DNA from: Tillandsia leiboldiana | Lineage: Eukaryota; Streptophyta; Magnoliopsida; Poales; Bromeliaceae | DNA length: 64,000 nucleotides | Direction: 5' to 3' | Assembly: GCA_029204045.2 (NCBI GenBank) | Contig: CM055060.1 | Span: 54,857,177 to 54,921,176, forward strand | In this document: one piece after another, positions 32,055 to 45,200 of the stretch | How the letters are laid out: each line of letters starts with the position of its first letter | Numbering within the stretch: the first letter of the stretch is position 1 | Translations under genes and position numbers: made by a program | Notes under the pieces: generated by a model | What the model was told of the DNA's origin: nothing | Database searches by the model: none | The model's input: the letters and a program-made list of their open reading frames with translations, nothing else

Positions 32055-32250
32055 TTATATGCCTTCAAAAATACAAGCAAAAATAGCTTGTGAATTTTTT
32101 ACCATTGAATTTGTATTGAGATTTGTGCTATTTACTTTTTCTTTCTCTCTATTTAGTTGACTTTACAAAAGCGCAAATCTCAATGCAAATCCAATGGTAA
32201 AAATTCACAAGCATATATTTTTACTTGTACTTTTAAAAACATATAAGCTC
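32051..32250. mobile_element. MITE-D copy 3 (200 bp)
   Basis: Ends GAGCTTATATGCCTTC and AAAACATATAAGCTC with TA on both sides. The interior GTATTGAGATTTGTGCTATT pairs with CGCAAATCTCAATGCAAATC. Complete copy. Confidence 0.75.
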
Positions 32251-32278
32251 TACTATATATATATATATATATATATAG

Positions 32279-33638
32279 TTTGAATGTCAATTATGGGTAT
32301 AATTATAAGATCTTAACGTATCACTCAAACTATGGGTTGGAGTAAGTAGCACTAGTTGGCCAACTTAATAAGGAATACCATATTGCTTCTTTAATTAATC
32401 ATTATGTATGACCTAATATAAGCTGTTTAATTTGTCCATATCATGTGGGATCCACGCATTTCATATTATCCGTGTCTCGATTATGCATTTTTTTACTCGA
32501 CATTTAATTACTTCTTTTATTTTGATTCGTATGCTCTTTATAGTGACTTATCATTGGTGTTTTCTCAATAGATGCAACTTGTTGTAAATGTTATATATAT
32601 ATAAATAGAGAAAAAATAAAAAGAATGCTTGTTCTGAGATGTTAATTTGTCTTTCTGCATAAGAGAAACTTAGCTAGCTAGACAAATTTTTTTAAAAACA
32701 TAATTTTAATGCAAAATTATCATATTGTTTCGGATTAATTTTTTTTTGAACTTAAATGACATGAGATGATAACATTACTTTGGAATATATTTTATGTAGT
32801 AAAACTATTACAATGAAGATTTTTTCGTAGAGCTAGTGATTCTGCACCTACAATAAAATTTGGTTCAAAATCACAAGTGATGATGTATATAACAAGCCCC
32901 AAAACATGGTTATGGGTTCATGTACTGTGTACTTCTACGGGCCACAAATCGCTAGGATAGGACTATTTGATTGCAAGCTCGTGTGTGAACGGTCAACATT
33001 AAGTACGTACTCTATATTAAAATAACAATAGGGAATTAAAAGAAAAAAAAAAACTTGAAATACAATAGAGAATGCAAAAATAATAATAAAAAAAAAATCA
33101 TGGAAAAGGACTTGAGGAGAGGAAAAGTTGATTCCCAAGATATAACCCCATATCCATGCCAGAGATCGAGGAATCAATGAACAGGAAAAGTGGGGGCAAA
33201 TCCTTGATGATGGACCCTCTCATTGCCTTGGGGGGAGAAACCTAGTTAACTCGATCGATCGATCTCCCCCTCTCTCTCATTTTCTTAATTTAGATGCTAA
33301 TTAATTCACTAGGTTTTGTGCCTCATTTATATATGAATTGATAAAAGTGCTACAATCAACCTAAAAAGTTTAGATTATAAGTAAAAGAAGAAAAAAAAGA
33401 ATTTCTTTCATATATTCTTATATCCACCATGGGATTACTTAATAATATTCTTAACATGTCTCTTTAATTAACATGTGTGAGAGACTTTAGTAGTATATGA
33501 CAGGGATTTAACATGGATATATAGCAAGAGCGAAGAGATTAAAATATGAGTAAATTGAAAGTAATTGGACTAAAAATAAGAGAAGCGTGAATCCAATTCT
33601 GATACCAAAAGTTTTAAACTTTATAGATGCTGAATATC
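32279..33638. other. Intergenic, no gene seen
   Basis: Unique-looking AT-rich DNA. A short run GATCGATCGATCTCCC lies near 33252. No coding frame stands out. Confidence 0.45.
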
Positions 33639-34105
33639 AATTTTAAATTTTTTATTTTTTAATAACTTAATTTTTTTAAAAATAATAATAATTTTATATT
33701 TTTTGTTGGAAAAATCCGGTATTCGCCCCGGTACCAGATTCTCTGAATCCGCAACCCGCTTCGATACCGCAATCCGTTCTGGTACCGCCTAGAGTTGGGA
33801 TTCCGCAGCGGAAACGTCAAATCGGATTTTTACCATAAACCCGTCATCTCAACAAAAACTGGAACCAATACAACCACAACAAAAAAGACGAAAACCAAAA
33901 CAGAAATATACGGGTGAAATAAAATTCATTAACCAAGAAAAGAATTATACCGATTGTACAGACTTCTCTTCTGCAATAGAGTAGCTTCAACCCGAGCCCT
34001 CCTCCTGAATCTTTCTCACCCTTCTCTCGTCTTCTATAAAATTTTAAATTTTTTATTTTTTAATAACTTAATTTTTTTAAAAATAATAATAATTTTATAT
34101 TTTTT
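33639..34105. mobile_element. LTR-like insertion between 65-bp direct repeats
   Basis: A TTTTAAATTTTTTATTTTTT-TAATAACTTAATTTTTTT-type block of about 65 bp is present at 33639-33704 and again at 34038-34105. Between them is a GC-richer unit starting TGTTGGAAAAATCCGG and containing GGATTCCGCAGCGGAAACG and AAATTCATTAACCAAG, which look like Copia LTR motifs. The CA end expected of an LTR is not clear. The long flanking repeat is unusual for a target duplication. Confidence 0.4.
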
Positions 34106-35051
34106 AACATGATATTAAATATGAGATTTTGAATTCGAGGTGTGAGAATATGTAGTGATAACATGTAGCAGGCGAGAATGGACAAAAATCTAAGGAAAGA
34201 GAGTTTCAGCCAAATTTGTGATAACTGAAGTTACAGTAGAAAGGAAGGTAGAAGCTTAATAAGAGTCTCCTTTCTCCTCTCTTGTTGCTCGTTACTTTAT
34301 CCAAGTTGATGAGCATGCATGGTACTCACATGGCCCTTCCCCTTTATATTAACATGCCACTGTACACACTTGCATGCTTACTTGGCTCTCCCCTCTTTCT
34401 CTCTCAAGAACCATATAGCTACTACGGGACACATTGAGGCCCTGACCCTATTTCCACTAGTTTAGATAGCCTTTTCACCATGCATTTGATCTTCATTTCT
34501 CAGCATCATTTCAATTTGAAAAATGTACTTCGCACGGCTTAGATTAATGTACCTCAGAACTTAATTAAGAAAAATACTTTTAAATCTCCTACCATGCAAT
34601 ATATATATATATGTTATGTTCATATATCATTAATGTATTAATAACAATGATATAAAGATTTTTAATTAGCTCAACTATATGCATGGTATCATACCAATAA
34701 AAATAAATAATTAATTATAGGTTTCGTGTCTTATTTAATTTCTAGAAATGAATACGAAATAATTAGACTTGAAAGTTAGAAACTTACATATCAATCATTA
34801 AATATTTTTTGCCTTTGAGCAGGAAATGGTTTTTCACTCCCATTTTATCCGAGTTTGGACCAAGCTCCTGACACCCGACCAAATCATAGCCTAATCAGAA
34901 CAAAACCCAACCCTCACTCCCTTCCAACTCTCTCCACTTTTTGATGGTGTTCGTGTAATCATATTTACTCCTATACCCCTCCAAACACATACAAACACAA
35001 AAACCCCTCACCCCAACTCACCACCCCACCCCCCCATGTTACTTGTTCCTC
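34106..35051. other. Upstream intergenic region of the bHLH gene
   Basis: AT-rich to about 34850, then C-rich and CCT-rich towards the gene. No other gene seen. Confidence 0.45.
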
Positions 35052-35090
35052 TCCCACCTCCCTCCTCCCTCCTCCCTCCTCCCTCCCTTC
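35052..35090 (-). promoter_or_regulatory. CCTCC repeat, potential G-quadruplex on the minus strand
   Basis: The plus strand has repeated CTCCCTC units; the complement carries at least six GGG runs separated by one to four bases, meeting the usual G-quadruplex pattern. It lies just upstream of the TATA-like box of the bHLH gene. Confidence 0.5.
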
Positions 35091-35094
35091 CCAT

Positions 35095-35137
35095 CACGTG
35101 GCACCATCCCTTCGTTTTTGTTCCATTCTATATAATC
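35095..35137 (+). promoter_or_regulatory. G-box and TATA-like box of the bHLH gene
   Basis: CACGTG at 35095-35100 is a canonical G-box. CTATATAATC at 35128-35137 is a TATA-like element about 150 nt before the ATG, leaving a pyrimidine-rich 5' UTR. Confidence 0.55.
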
Positions 35138-35288
35138 TCCCTTATAAGCCCCCCCACCAAAACCCACCTCTTCCTCTCCCACATCTTCTCGTTAAAAAGG
35201 TGAGTTGGGTCTCTGCGTGTTTGTTCCTATCTACAGCTCTTTTTCTTCTTTTTTTTCTTCTTTTTTTTCTTGAAGTGGGTGAGTACAT

Positions 35289-37427
35289 ATGGCTTTAGAA
35301 GCGGTGGTGTTCCCACATGGGCTCTTGGGTTACACCATGAAGGAGCTTTGCTCCATGGGAGGAGGAGGTGGAGGAGGAGGATGTAGTTATGATGAACTTG
35401 GTTGGTTTGTAGAGGAGGAGGAGAAGGGGGTGCTTTTGGGTTACTTAGAGGAGGGTGGTGGTGGTGGTGGTGGTGGTGATGAACAAAGTGGGAAAAGGAA
35501 GTGGGATGTGAATTGGGTGGACTCTTCGTGCTCCTCAATGGTGGGGGTTTTTGAGGAGTGGGATAACGTGAATTCGCTGTCGCCGCCACCGGAGGCGGCG
35601 GTGGGCGGAGAAGCGGCGGGGGCGGGGTTGGTGTGCGGGGGACGTAGGAAGAGACGGCGCATGAAGAGTATCAAGAACAAGGAGGAGGTGGAGAACCAAC
35701 GGATGACCCACATTGCCGTCGAGCGCAACCGCCGCAAGCAGATGAACGAGTACCTCGCCGTGCTCCGCTCCCTCATGCCCGCTTCCTATGTTCAAAGGGT
35801 ACAATTTCTTTATCTGTCAGATTAAGCTTTTATGTTCGTCGTCCTACGTACGTACGTACGTACTAACGCTCCTTTTCTCTTCATATAATTGCTCTTTTCA
35901 GTCCCTTGCTTAAAAATTCTTTGTAAATTATTTAAATAAGTTATTTAATGATAATTCAGGATTTATGAGTTAATCTATTATATTTCTCACTTTTGCATAA
36001 GGGAGATGTGCCAATCATGCGCTAAAAAGTTTCTAATGAGAGTCAAGGTGACAGCTCCTTTGGTTCGTAATTTTGGCAGAGAATCTAATATACAAACTGT
36101 TGCAGTGCATGAAAAGATGAACCCTTTTGTCCCACATGTTTGTTTACTTCATGCCTAAGATTAACTTAGTGTCGGAACTAATCAAATCTCTTTTTCATCG
36201 CCTAATTATTTTAATTACTTCGTGTAATTAAACTTTAACAGGGTGATCAAGCATCTATCATAGGGGGCGCCATAAATTTCGTGAAGGAGCTGGAACAACT
36301 CCTCCAATCCCTCGAGGCCCAGAAGAGAAGTAATGAGCAACATTCCGAATCCGCGCCGTTCGCCGAGTTCTTCACATTTCCCCAGTACTCGTCGTACACC
36401 ACGCGAAGCCCGAACGCCGCTGCCGCCGCCGCGATGGTCGCGAGCGAATCAGCGGCTGCGGTGGCGGAGGATGAGAAGGGGTCGGCCACCGTGGCGGTGG
36501 CGGATATAGAAGTGACCATGGTGGAGAGCCACGCGAATTTGAAGGTGCTCGCGAAGCGGCGGCCGAAGCAGCTGCTGAAGCTGGTGGTGGGGCTGCAGAA
36601 TCTGCGGCTCACCGCGCTGCACCTCAACGTGACCACAGTTGATCGAATGGTTCTCTACTCGTTTAGTCTCAAGGTAGTAATTATACATAATCTCACTTTC
36701 ATTTTTCTTAGCTACGGAGTAATATTGTCTATTTGATATCTAAGAAATAGCAGGCTAATAATAGTGTTAATACAATCACTTGAGCATTTTCATTTCATGT
36801 GCATCAACAGAAAAGATAATAATACATATAAATAATATGAATTTATAGCTCAATTGTTTGTACTAAATTAAGTGGGCGGTCAAAATTGTGGGCCGAAGAG
36901 AGTTGTTAGTGCATACATTTGCTGTAGCAGCGAACTCATAAGATCCTCCGATCTCGCACTCACATTTTCATAAATTTTGGGCTCTTAATTTAAGCCAAAT
37001 GACCTACTATATTTAGGGCAGTTGATTAAAAATTTAATGATTGGTATTTCAAATATCAAGTCCAAAATAGATAGCGAATTAAGAAAATGATTCGGCCATG
37101 TGGAGTGGTTTGTACAACCTCTTAAACCATAATTAAGTGCTAGATGTAGTGACTCGAAGCCACAATACTATCAAAAAGATTGCAATTAGATATATATATA
37201 TATATATAATGATTTATGAATAACATTCACAAATTTTAAGTGCTCTTTAGTCATTATTTGCCATAAATGGCCAAAAAATGTAAAGTGCTCTCTCATTGTT
37301 TTTTTGTGTCAATTTTCTTCGGGTGGTACAGGTGGAAGATGATTGCCAACTCTCCTCAGTGGACGACATTGCGGCCGCAGTGCACCACATTGTCGGGAAA
37401 GCGGAAGAGGAGGCGGCCGTGTTGTAA
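35289..37427 (+). CDS. bHLH transcription factor, subgroup Ia (bHLH94/96 type)
   Basis: Three exons give 345 residues: 35289-35798, 36242-36673 and 37332-37427, all with GT-AG introns in phase 0. The start MALEAVVFPHGLLGYTM and the strongly conserved core NKEEVENQRMTHIAVERNRR match Arabidopsis bHLH96/94. The basic region carries H141, E145 and R149, the H-E-R set that contacts E-box/G-box DNA. Helix 1 is followed by exon 2 (GDQASIIGGAINFVKELEQL) with helix 2. The C-terminal region (EVTMVESHANLKVLAKRRPK to the end) is the ACT-like domain of the group, probably for dimerisation. The N-terminal half is Gly/Glu-rich and variable, with Gly runs from GGT/GGA repeats. Nuclear activity is inferred. 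Subgroup Ia also contains SPCH, MUTE and FAMA, but this is not one of those three. Confidence 0.93.
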
Positions 37428-38258
37428 TTATCAAACTTGTTAACTTGCTTGTAATCCATCCTAACCATAAATGCGTCGCAATCTCTCTTGGCTTTTATTT
37501 AGCAAATCTTGTTCATTTGTGATTTACTTTTGCTGAGAATATGCACGGTTTGGGTGCAAGTAATGTCTAAGCCTATGTATATAACTAGTTTTTGTTCCTT
37601 TTGTTAATCAGTCGCTCTCTAACATAATGATTAATGGGCATTCCCAAAAAGGTTAAATTTTGATAAAACTAGAAAAAATTGTAGAAAAAGGATGGAAATT
37701 GAGAATAGTATGTTGGCTATTTATTTATGGGTTAAAATAAGTTCAACTTTCTGTTCCGTGACAATAGGTCCAGGAGACTAATAAGTTGAGTTGGGTAAGC
37801 CTAATAAGTTGAGTGGGGCTGCGGTCCACAGTAGACCTAACGGCAATAGACCCAACAATAGACCTAACGTCCAGATGGGTTGAGTCCGGTCGAGACCTGT
37901 GGGCGCTGTGTCTGTACGCTTTAAGTGAATTGATTGTATATTTTTAACAGCTCGAGCCTTTGAGATTAATGGTTAGCTCCAACGAGCTCGAACTTTTTGA
38001 ATTAATGATTAGTGCCAACGATCCGAAAGAATAGAGTACAATTTTTTTTGTCATATCATTGATTGGGAAAAAGATTCTGGGAAGAGGGTCTTTTTCACGT
38101 TAGTCATTTTCAGTGTCTAAAACCTGAATGATTGAATGGTGGAAGGAAACCCTGCGTTGCTATGATTCATCTCTTATCATGGAGCCCTTTTTTTAAATAA
38201 TGGTTAGAACAATACCGTACAATTTGACAGGAACATATATATATATATATATATATAT

Positions 38259-38316
<58 letters not shown>

Positions 38317-39449
38317 ATGGGGTGCTTGCAAAAAATATTTAATTTATAATCTCACCCGAGGTTAGGCGGAGTCTTGGAGATTATCGATTCAAATCTTAAA
38401 GCAAATATGAACAATGACACTGTTCACTGGCCTGTCATACGAAATGTTTATTCCAATTTATACTATCTGCTTTTGCTCAATTCGAATCTCGCCAAAGAGT
38501 ACGATGATCATTCACATTTTTTAAAGACGTTCAATTTCTACTGCACCAACTATGAGCATGAATTTTTTGTTCCCCCTAATAAAAAAGAAGCTACTGCTTC
38601 AGTATTTGTTGAGAACCATATTCTGTTTTCTTCAGTATTTGTTGTTACTTTTGTACATGTACGGACAAACAAGGGACAGTACTCGCCAAAAATGCAGTAA
38701 ACCAAGATTCCAAGCCAAATATATAATACAGTTTTTTTCCCTGTATATTTAAAAGATTGCAAGGTAAACTCACTGTAAATTTTTTATCTATTATTTGAAA
38801 GTGTAGGGCCAGGTAATTTGATTGCCCCGACAGAGAGAAAAAGAGACGTATCTCAGAAAACTATTGAACTCATATACATGAGGAGCAAATTGTAAGTTAA
38901 TTTATGAATTATGATTCACTACCGTGTAGATTTATGGAAGTTGATGTGGAAAGTATAACAGGAAATTTTTCCCCAGTTTCATTCATACCATCTTCTCAGA
39001 AATAAGTCTCAAATAATTCAGAATCAAGTGTAACTCTGAAGATTGTTAGGTACATGAATAGCCTGAAATTTTTCAGTCAAAAAAAAAAAACACTTGGGAA
39101 AAAGAATACGATCACATGAAATTAAGTAAAAAGTTAATGCATTTCTGCTTTCCATGAAGAACTATGAGAATCACCATATTATAACACAACATCCAATGTA
39201 TCGAAAAGAAGAACAAAGTGTTTCGACACTTAAAAGGCCACAGTATGAAAGGAATCCTTACAGAGTGGCACAAAACATTTGTTTGGAGAAACATGCCAAG
39301 AACTGTTACATCATATAGATCTCCAGTATCGCAACTACCAAACATTGGACTTACACCTCTTTAGAATATTCAGAACAAGAGAACAGTAGCTTTTGCCGCG
39401 ACTTGCTCAGGAGCAACTCGCAAGCAAGGAACCCTCGTATATCAAGCTT
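37428..39449. other. Intergenic between convergent genes, no gene seen
   Basis: A 37-bp imperfect tandem duplication (GCTCGAGCCTTTGAGATTAA versus GCTCGAACTTTTTGAATTAA) lies at about 37951-38023. A TA-GA microsatellite lies at 38235-38311. The longest plus frame (38374-38700) has no recognisable domain. Confidence 0.5.
38235..38311. repeat. (TA)n-(GA)n compound microsatellite
   Basis: About 13 TA then about 25 GA units. Confidence 0.95.
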
Positions 39450-42245
39450 TCAATAATCAATGGCGTAAAACTTTAGCGCGAGTGGATTGCCTCCTTTCTT
39501 TCCCTGCAACAAAAGAACAGAGCAAATAGCCTCAGCAAACCTTAATTGAATAATTTGCGAAGTCTAAAGATCTTACTAAACATAGTGTACTCACATTTAA
39601 GCTGTAATATAGAAACTCAAGTCTCTTCATGCAGGATTGCTGTTCATGATTGTTTGTTGGTAGAGAATTGCACAGGCATTCGCAGAAATTAATATAAAAA
39701 GGGAGCTCACATTTATCATTCGATGTTTTAGATCATGCCACCCAAGAGGCACGACAGGAGAGGGAGCCGTTTCGAGCAGTTGGCTAAACAATTGTTGTCG
39801 CTGAAACAAGTACTAGCGCACGATATTAAGATACAATTGCAAGCCCAAAATGCTGCAAAAAACCTTTTTAACAATCTATACAAATTTCACTATGACATCA
39901 GAAACTTCTAATGCAAAGTAGTTATACAGAAGTATTTCCCTCATAATCCTGACAAAGAAAAGAAAATTGATAAAATAAAAGATAAACTCACTTTTGATAT
40001 TTCTGATTTATTGTACTAATTTTAACCGAGACTGGAGATTGAGAGTTCATAAGATCAAGAAACACTACATTTGGATAAACCGTCCTCTGAGAACCACTGC
40101 AACTTAGACTGATAACTATGTGTTCTAAATGAAGAGTGTACAATAGATGACTTGGACCACTAATACTCCATCATACTTTAGTTTTTTTTAAAAAAATTAA
40201 GGGTCTAAAATAATCAGCTAGATGATGTAGAAGACAGTTTTTGTGGCTAAAAAGCATCTCTAGCAGCCAGCGGACAAGCAGCTTTTAAGGGAAAGGAATG
40301 GTCCCCTATAACAGTAGAAAACAAAGGGATAATTGAGTATGCACATAGCTAGATCCATCCCCCTTCTTAATTAAAACAATACCTGCATCAAAAAGGAAGC
40401 ATCATTGCAGGAAACAAACAAGTCTATATGGATCAGAAAGTCAAGCTTAATTGGAGATCTCAGCTGTTATCGAATGTGCAAAAGCACGTACCAACAATTT
40501 AAACGAGTATTACGATCCATAATCGGTTGGTGTAATACTAATTGTGGCGCCTATATTGTTCTTAGACTTCAGCTCCAATATAAATGATAAATGCCGTCAT
40601 TTTCTCCTGCAGCAAAGAGATATATTGCTATAAATATATCATTGGCTTTACTGAATTTGCGTATGAAGTTAGTTCAGTGATGATCAGAATTCCCTTGCAA
40701 GGCATCTACTTGTAATCAAATTATGGAAGTAACAAAGTTAAGATATCACATATGGCCGAGAGCTCGAATGTTAAGTTGGTATTATAGTGAATTTGACTAG
40801 AATTACGCTTGTCGGGTCTTCTAGAAAGCCGTCCTAGGAAAATAATTACAAAAAGAAAAAGGAAAAGGAGCTCGAAGAATACAGTGGAAAAACAAGAGTT
40901 AATAAAGGAAGGAGACCTGGATCTTTCTTCACTATAATATTCCGCAGCAGGCTTAGGCAATGAAGACAGAGAGAACAATAAACCACCTAATCCAATAGCT
41001 TCATAAAACACATTGTTGGTATATTTATGCCACCTATATAACAAGAAAAAATTAAGGACAGAAAACTTTTTGATTACAAAGTTAGACAGATCGAATCAAT
41101 CAAATATCAACTTACAAGTAGTAATCTTGGTTAGATGCGACACACCATGGAAAGACCCAAATAAGTCATATTCCATATAGCAAAAGATTTAGTTACGAAT
41201 AGCTTTCGTGAACCATCAACACACTCTGCAGGTGTTGGAACAACAAGTTCCCCGAACTCCAAATAAAATCAAGATACTCCAATAGACAATCAAATGCCGT
41301 CCACCGTGTAGGCGCTGAAGCTGCCACTTAATGATAAAAAAGGCAATAATATTGAAAAACTGATCTTCAAACAATCACAGACACGATTTACAGGGCTCCT
41401 TTTTCTTGGATAGGTTTTCCGTCTATGTTTATGCTTCTGTAGCTGGATTATCTGCTAGATCAAAGAGACCAGCTTAAGAGATGGTTTGGCTTGGCTGACA
41501 ATATGCTAAATATCAATAGAAGTTGCAGAAAACCTTTGAGAGAGAATTTAGATACATGTTAGTCATAACATAACAATTGCCTGGTACTATCATGGGTATT
41601 TTACAACATAGGACTATGGCCATAACATATAATTGCTGTTACCGTCATGCACAGATTACAACAGATAACAATGTTGGGCAATTTATAGAACATATCCATC
41701 CAGAGTGTAATGCAGGGAAAAGGGTTTAGAAATTCGAATGCAAAATACTATTAATTGAGAACTTCCAATGCAACTATATATTTAGACACAACGAGACTTA
41801 AAACACAGATTTGAAAAAAATAATAATTTAAGAGTGAATATTATAAAGCAGCGCGATAAAAACCCAAACGAAAAATTAAATTTAAAATAGAAAACCGAGA
41901 TAAAACTTTTGAGGAATTTGTAGGCGGAATTAGTGAAACGCAAGCGCTGAAAAGGGTCGTCAAATTCTTACCGATCAATCCAATTTCATCTCTGTTGAAG
42001 TACTATCACTGGGCAAAACGAAAGTCTTAGAACGAGAAAAGGAAGGAAAACAAAAAGAAATAAAGAAGAAAAAAGAGAAACTGAGAGAATTAGAGTTCAG
42101 CGGAGAGAAAGATGACGATAAATTCCCAATGGCGAATTGATCAAAAGATGATATGATCACAGCTTCGGGCGTCGATGTGACGGCCAAGGCGACGAAGCGT
42201 ATTGATATAGTCGTATGGGGGACGATGACGATTAGCGCACGCGGC
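39450..42245 (-). CDS. Unidentified multi-exon gene
   Basis: I cannot name the protein. Seven 3' exons chain in one frame with GT-AG borders: 40705-40652, 40572-40514, 40096-39992, 39948-39882, 39800-39711, 39639-39595 and 39503-39450 (stop). Together they encode about 157 residues without a break. Landmarks are ITPTDYGSGSQRTVYPNVV, KIMREILLYNYFALEVSDV, LLETAPSPVVPLGWHDLKH and the C-terminus GKKGGNPLALKFYAIDY. The phases agree across all six junctions, which is strong evidence for a real gene. Upstream, a likely exon ends near 40929 (WHKYTNNVFYEAIGLGGLLF, from 41034). A probable 5' UTR exon lies at about 42240-41972, ending in a GTAAGA donor. I could not join these to the 3' exons, and the ATG at 40705 may be internal. 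Small exons and ordinary composition suggest a single-copy nuclear gene. Confidence 0.6.
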
Positions 42246-45200
42246 GAGGTACTCGTTAATTACGTGTGCGCGGATGGTGTCATCACGCAACTCGATTGGA
42301 CTTAGCGGTGAAAACTATTTTTTTTTCTTTTACGATTTATTGTTGGTATGGTTTTTATTTTACGATTTTTTTATGCTTTCTGTACATTTTTTTTTTCTCT
42401 TCTTTGACGTAGGTCTTGAGAACTTTAATGAACCGCGTTTTTGCAGGTTTGAACCCATTAAAGAAAACTATCTAATAAATTTGTCTTCTTTGTTTTTCGA
42501 TCAAACAACGTCAGAATTCCGCAAGTAAAGACTTGGATTGATGAGAAAATAAAGAAGATTAAAATAAAAGGTGCTCCCAACGGACACACTTCGGTCGACA
42601 CAAAATCATGAAGGAAAGTATTTGAGAACACGTCTCAAAGAAGATTAAAATTTTCATAATAATAATGCATGCCTCCTACAGATAGTTAAGGTCATACTTA
42701 TTTTCTTACTAACAAACTCAAAACAATCCGATAAACACGATAACAAAAAATAATAACTAAAATATCTAAATCTATCCAGATTCTTATTCAGGTAACAGAA
42801 AATAATAACTAAAATATCTAAATCTATCGAGATTCTTATTCAGGTAACAAAAAATAATAACTAAAATATTTAAATCTACATAGAAGTATAGAACCATACA
42901 AAAGTGCCTCGAACATAAATTGCAGCAAACATCTTGAATTATGATGCGATCACGTCATCAAGCCAGATACTTGATTTACGCCGACGACGATGAACATAAG
43001 TCTAAAATGGAACTAGGGCGGCGGACATAAGTCTGAAATTGGACTGGGTCAGCATCAAAGTGCTGTCAAATATTTGTTCAATTTTTAGAGACAAAATTAT
43101 ATACACCAATCTAGAGTTATCAATCTGCCCTGTGCTTTTCATTCAGTCTTAAATTAATCTGGAGATTTCCATGTGTATTAAAGTATTTAAAAATACTTTA
43201 ATGGCCAATAATTCAGCAGCATAAAAGAAATATGAACAATAATTCCTCCCGAAACATTGAAACTTCAAACCTCCATGCCCTTTGTGAGGATATGCTAATT
43301 CTAGAATGATGACATTATCCTCCCCTTTAGTCAGAAACTTGGCCGAGAAAAGAAAGACTAAACGACGAAAAAAGAAAACAATAAAAGGAGAAAATTGCAA
43401 CCAAGCAAATAGCTACTTTCAATTCCACGGACATGACTTCTACGAAATATAAGTGTTTTAGTCATGCATAGTCTCATCACGGGCCCAATTATTGCATTGA
43501 AGTTTAAACCATGGGTCAAAGCTGAATAAAACTGGAATATATCAGGACCCACGCTTCAAGGGTCTTTAACTTGAGAGCCTAAGAAATTAAACTGAAGTTT
43601 CTAAAGGTCAAACATTGGCCAAGGTCTGAATAGGCCAGATCAGTGACATGAAAAGACTGTAACATCTAATTTGATATGATCAGAGCTTGTTGATGATCAG
43701 TATGAAAATATCATGACTTCATTGTACATACAGGACCATTACAGGAGATGCTATAAGTTTGTCCACACTGAAATAACACATTGCATCTGGCTTTGAGCTT
43801 ATCCTGCTTCAATTTTGATTCCGTAAAAGTACAGTAGTAATAATTTTGATTCCATTAAAGTACATGTAATGCTGAATAGGATACTATTTTGTTCAAGGTT
43901 CTAGGGAAACCAATGATAGCTGAATTGTGAAAGATCGGCCTGACCGCATGAGAAATTTAAGTCAGTTACTGAATAACCACTAAGCAAACTAAGTTGGTTT
44001 GAATAGTCATGGTGTGAACCAATAAAATATTCAAAAAACAACTTGGCCATAATTTACATAGATGAATCAATGATATTAATACTTACGACCAGGATTCTTC
44101 GATGAACAGAGATGTGAAGATTAACCAACATAGAATCGAATAAATGGGTATTCGACCATCAGGTGACAAGTGGAACAAAATCTAGATACAATGTACATTT
44201 ATAAAGTAGAGAAATTTGGTTCGTAAGAGTTACAAGATTTCTCTGAGGAGCTGAGAAAGTTAACAAGACCTTCTACAGCTCATGCGGTGAGGCATATTGC
44301 CCACACTACTAAAGCTTAAGCCAGTGGTTGTGCTTCATTGGTGCATGACTGCTGTGAATTCTCCGAATCAGTTATCTGAAGAAAGTCAGCCTGCTAAAAC
44401 AACATAGACTGAAAGGCTAGAGATTTCAAAAAGAAGGCTCCATCTGAAAATCACACGGATCAGAAAAGGAATAACTAAACTGAAAATCAAAACAGAGGAA
44501 ATGTGCTGTGAAAGGAAAATCTTGGGTATATGGAGAAACAGAAAGTTCACAAGCAGAACAAGGCCTCTCACCAAAATGAGTTGCTTGGAATAAACTGTAA
44601 AAAAACAAAGAACGGTTGAATATAATCTATAAAAGGTATTTCAACCAAGTAAGATAAAACGGACGTCATTTACGTTGACTAAAGATAGATCACAACGATA
44701 AGATATATATACACCACTACAAGCTTCAATGCTATTCTCCACTATCAACCTATGGCCAATTCTATTTCTTTCTCACAGCCGCTATCCACGTTATTTCTAG
44801 TTTTCCCCTTCTCCTTCTGAAACCTCTCAATTGCGTGTGGTACCTTCCACTTGGAGAACCCGCCAAAAGAAATTCAATTCATTGCATCTAAATTCTAAAA
44901 CCTCTGAAGAAGAAGATTAAAACAGTATGAAATCGTACAAAGACAGTAAATATCAGGCTGGAAAATGAAGTACCAGAACATAAATACTACCTAGCAAGTG
45001 GATTGGCATGCTAATTCATCAGAGTTATTTCTATTCATATCCATTGTTAAACTATGTACGTTCATCAGAAAGTAAGTGACCATGATGCCAAGACTGGAAA
45101 AATTCAAGCAAGTGATATCTACATAATCAAAACAAAACAGCAGACCAGAGTAAAAGAAGAGCTTGCTAAAGCCCATGCTTATCCACATCTTCGGCCGATA

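Noticed and set aside
38374..38700. 108-residue plus-strand frame
   Set aside because: No domain, AT-rich composition like its surroundings and no splice or promoter context.
42739..42880. CRISPR-like array
   Set aside because: Contiguous 52-bp tandem units without spacers, in a plant nuclear context.
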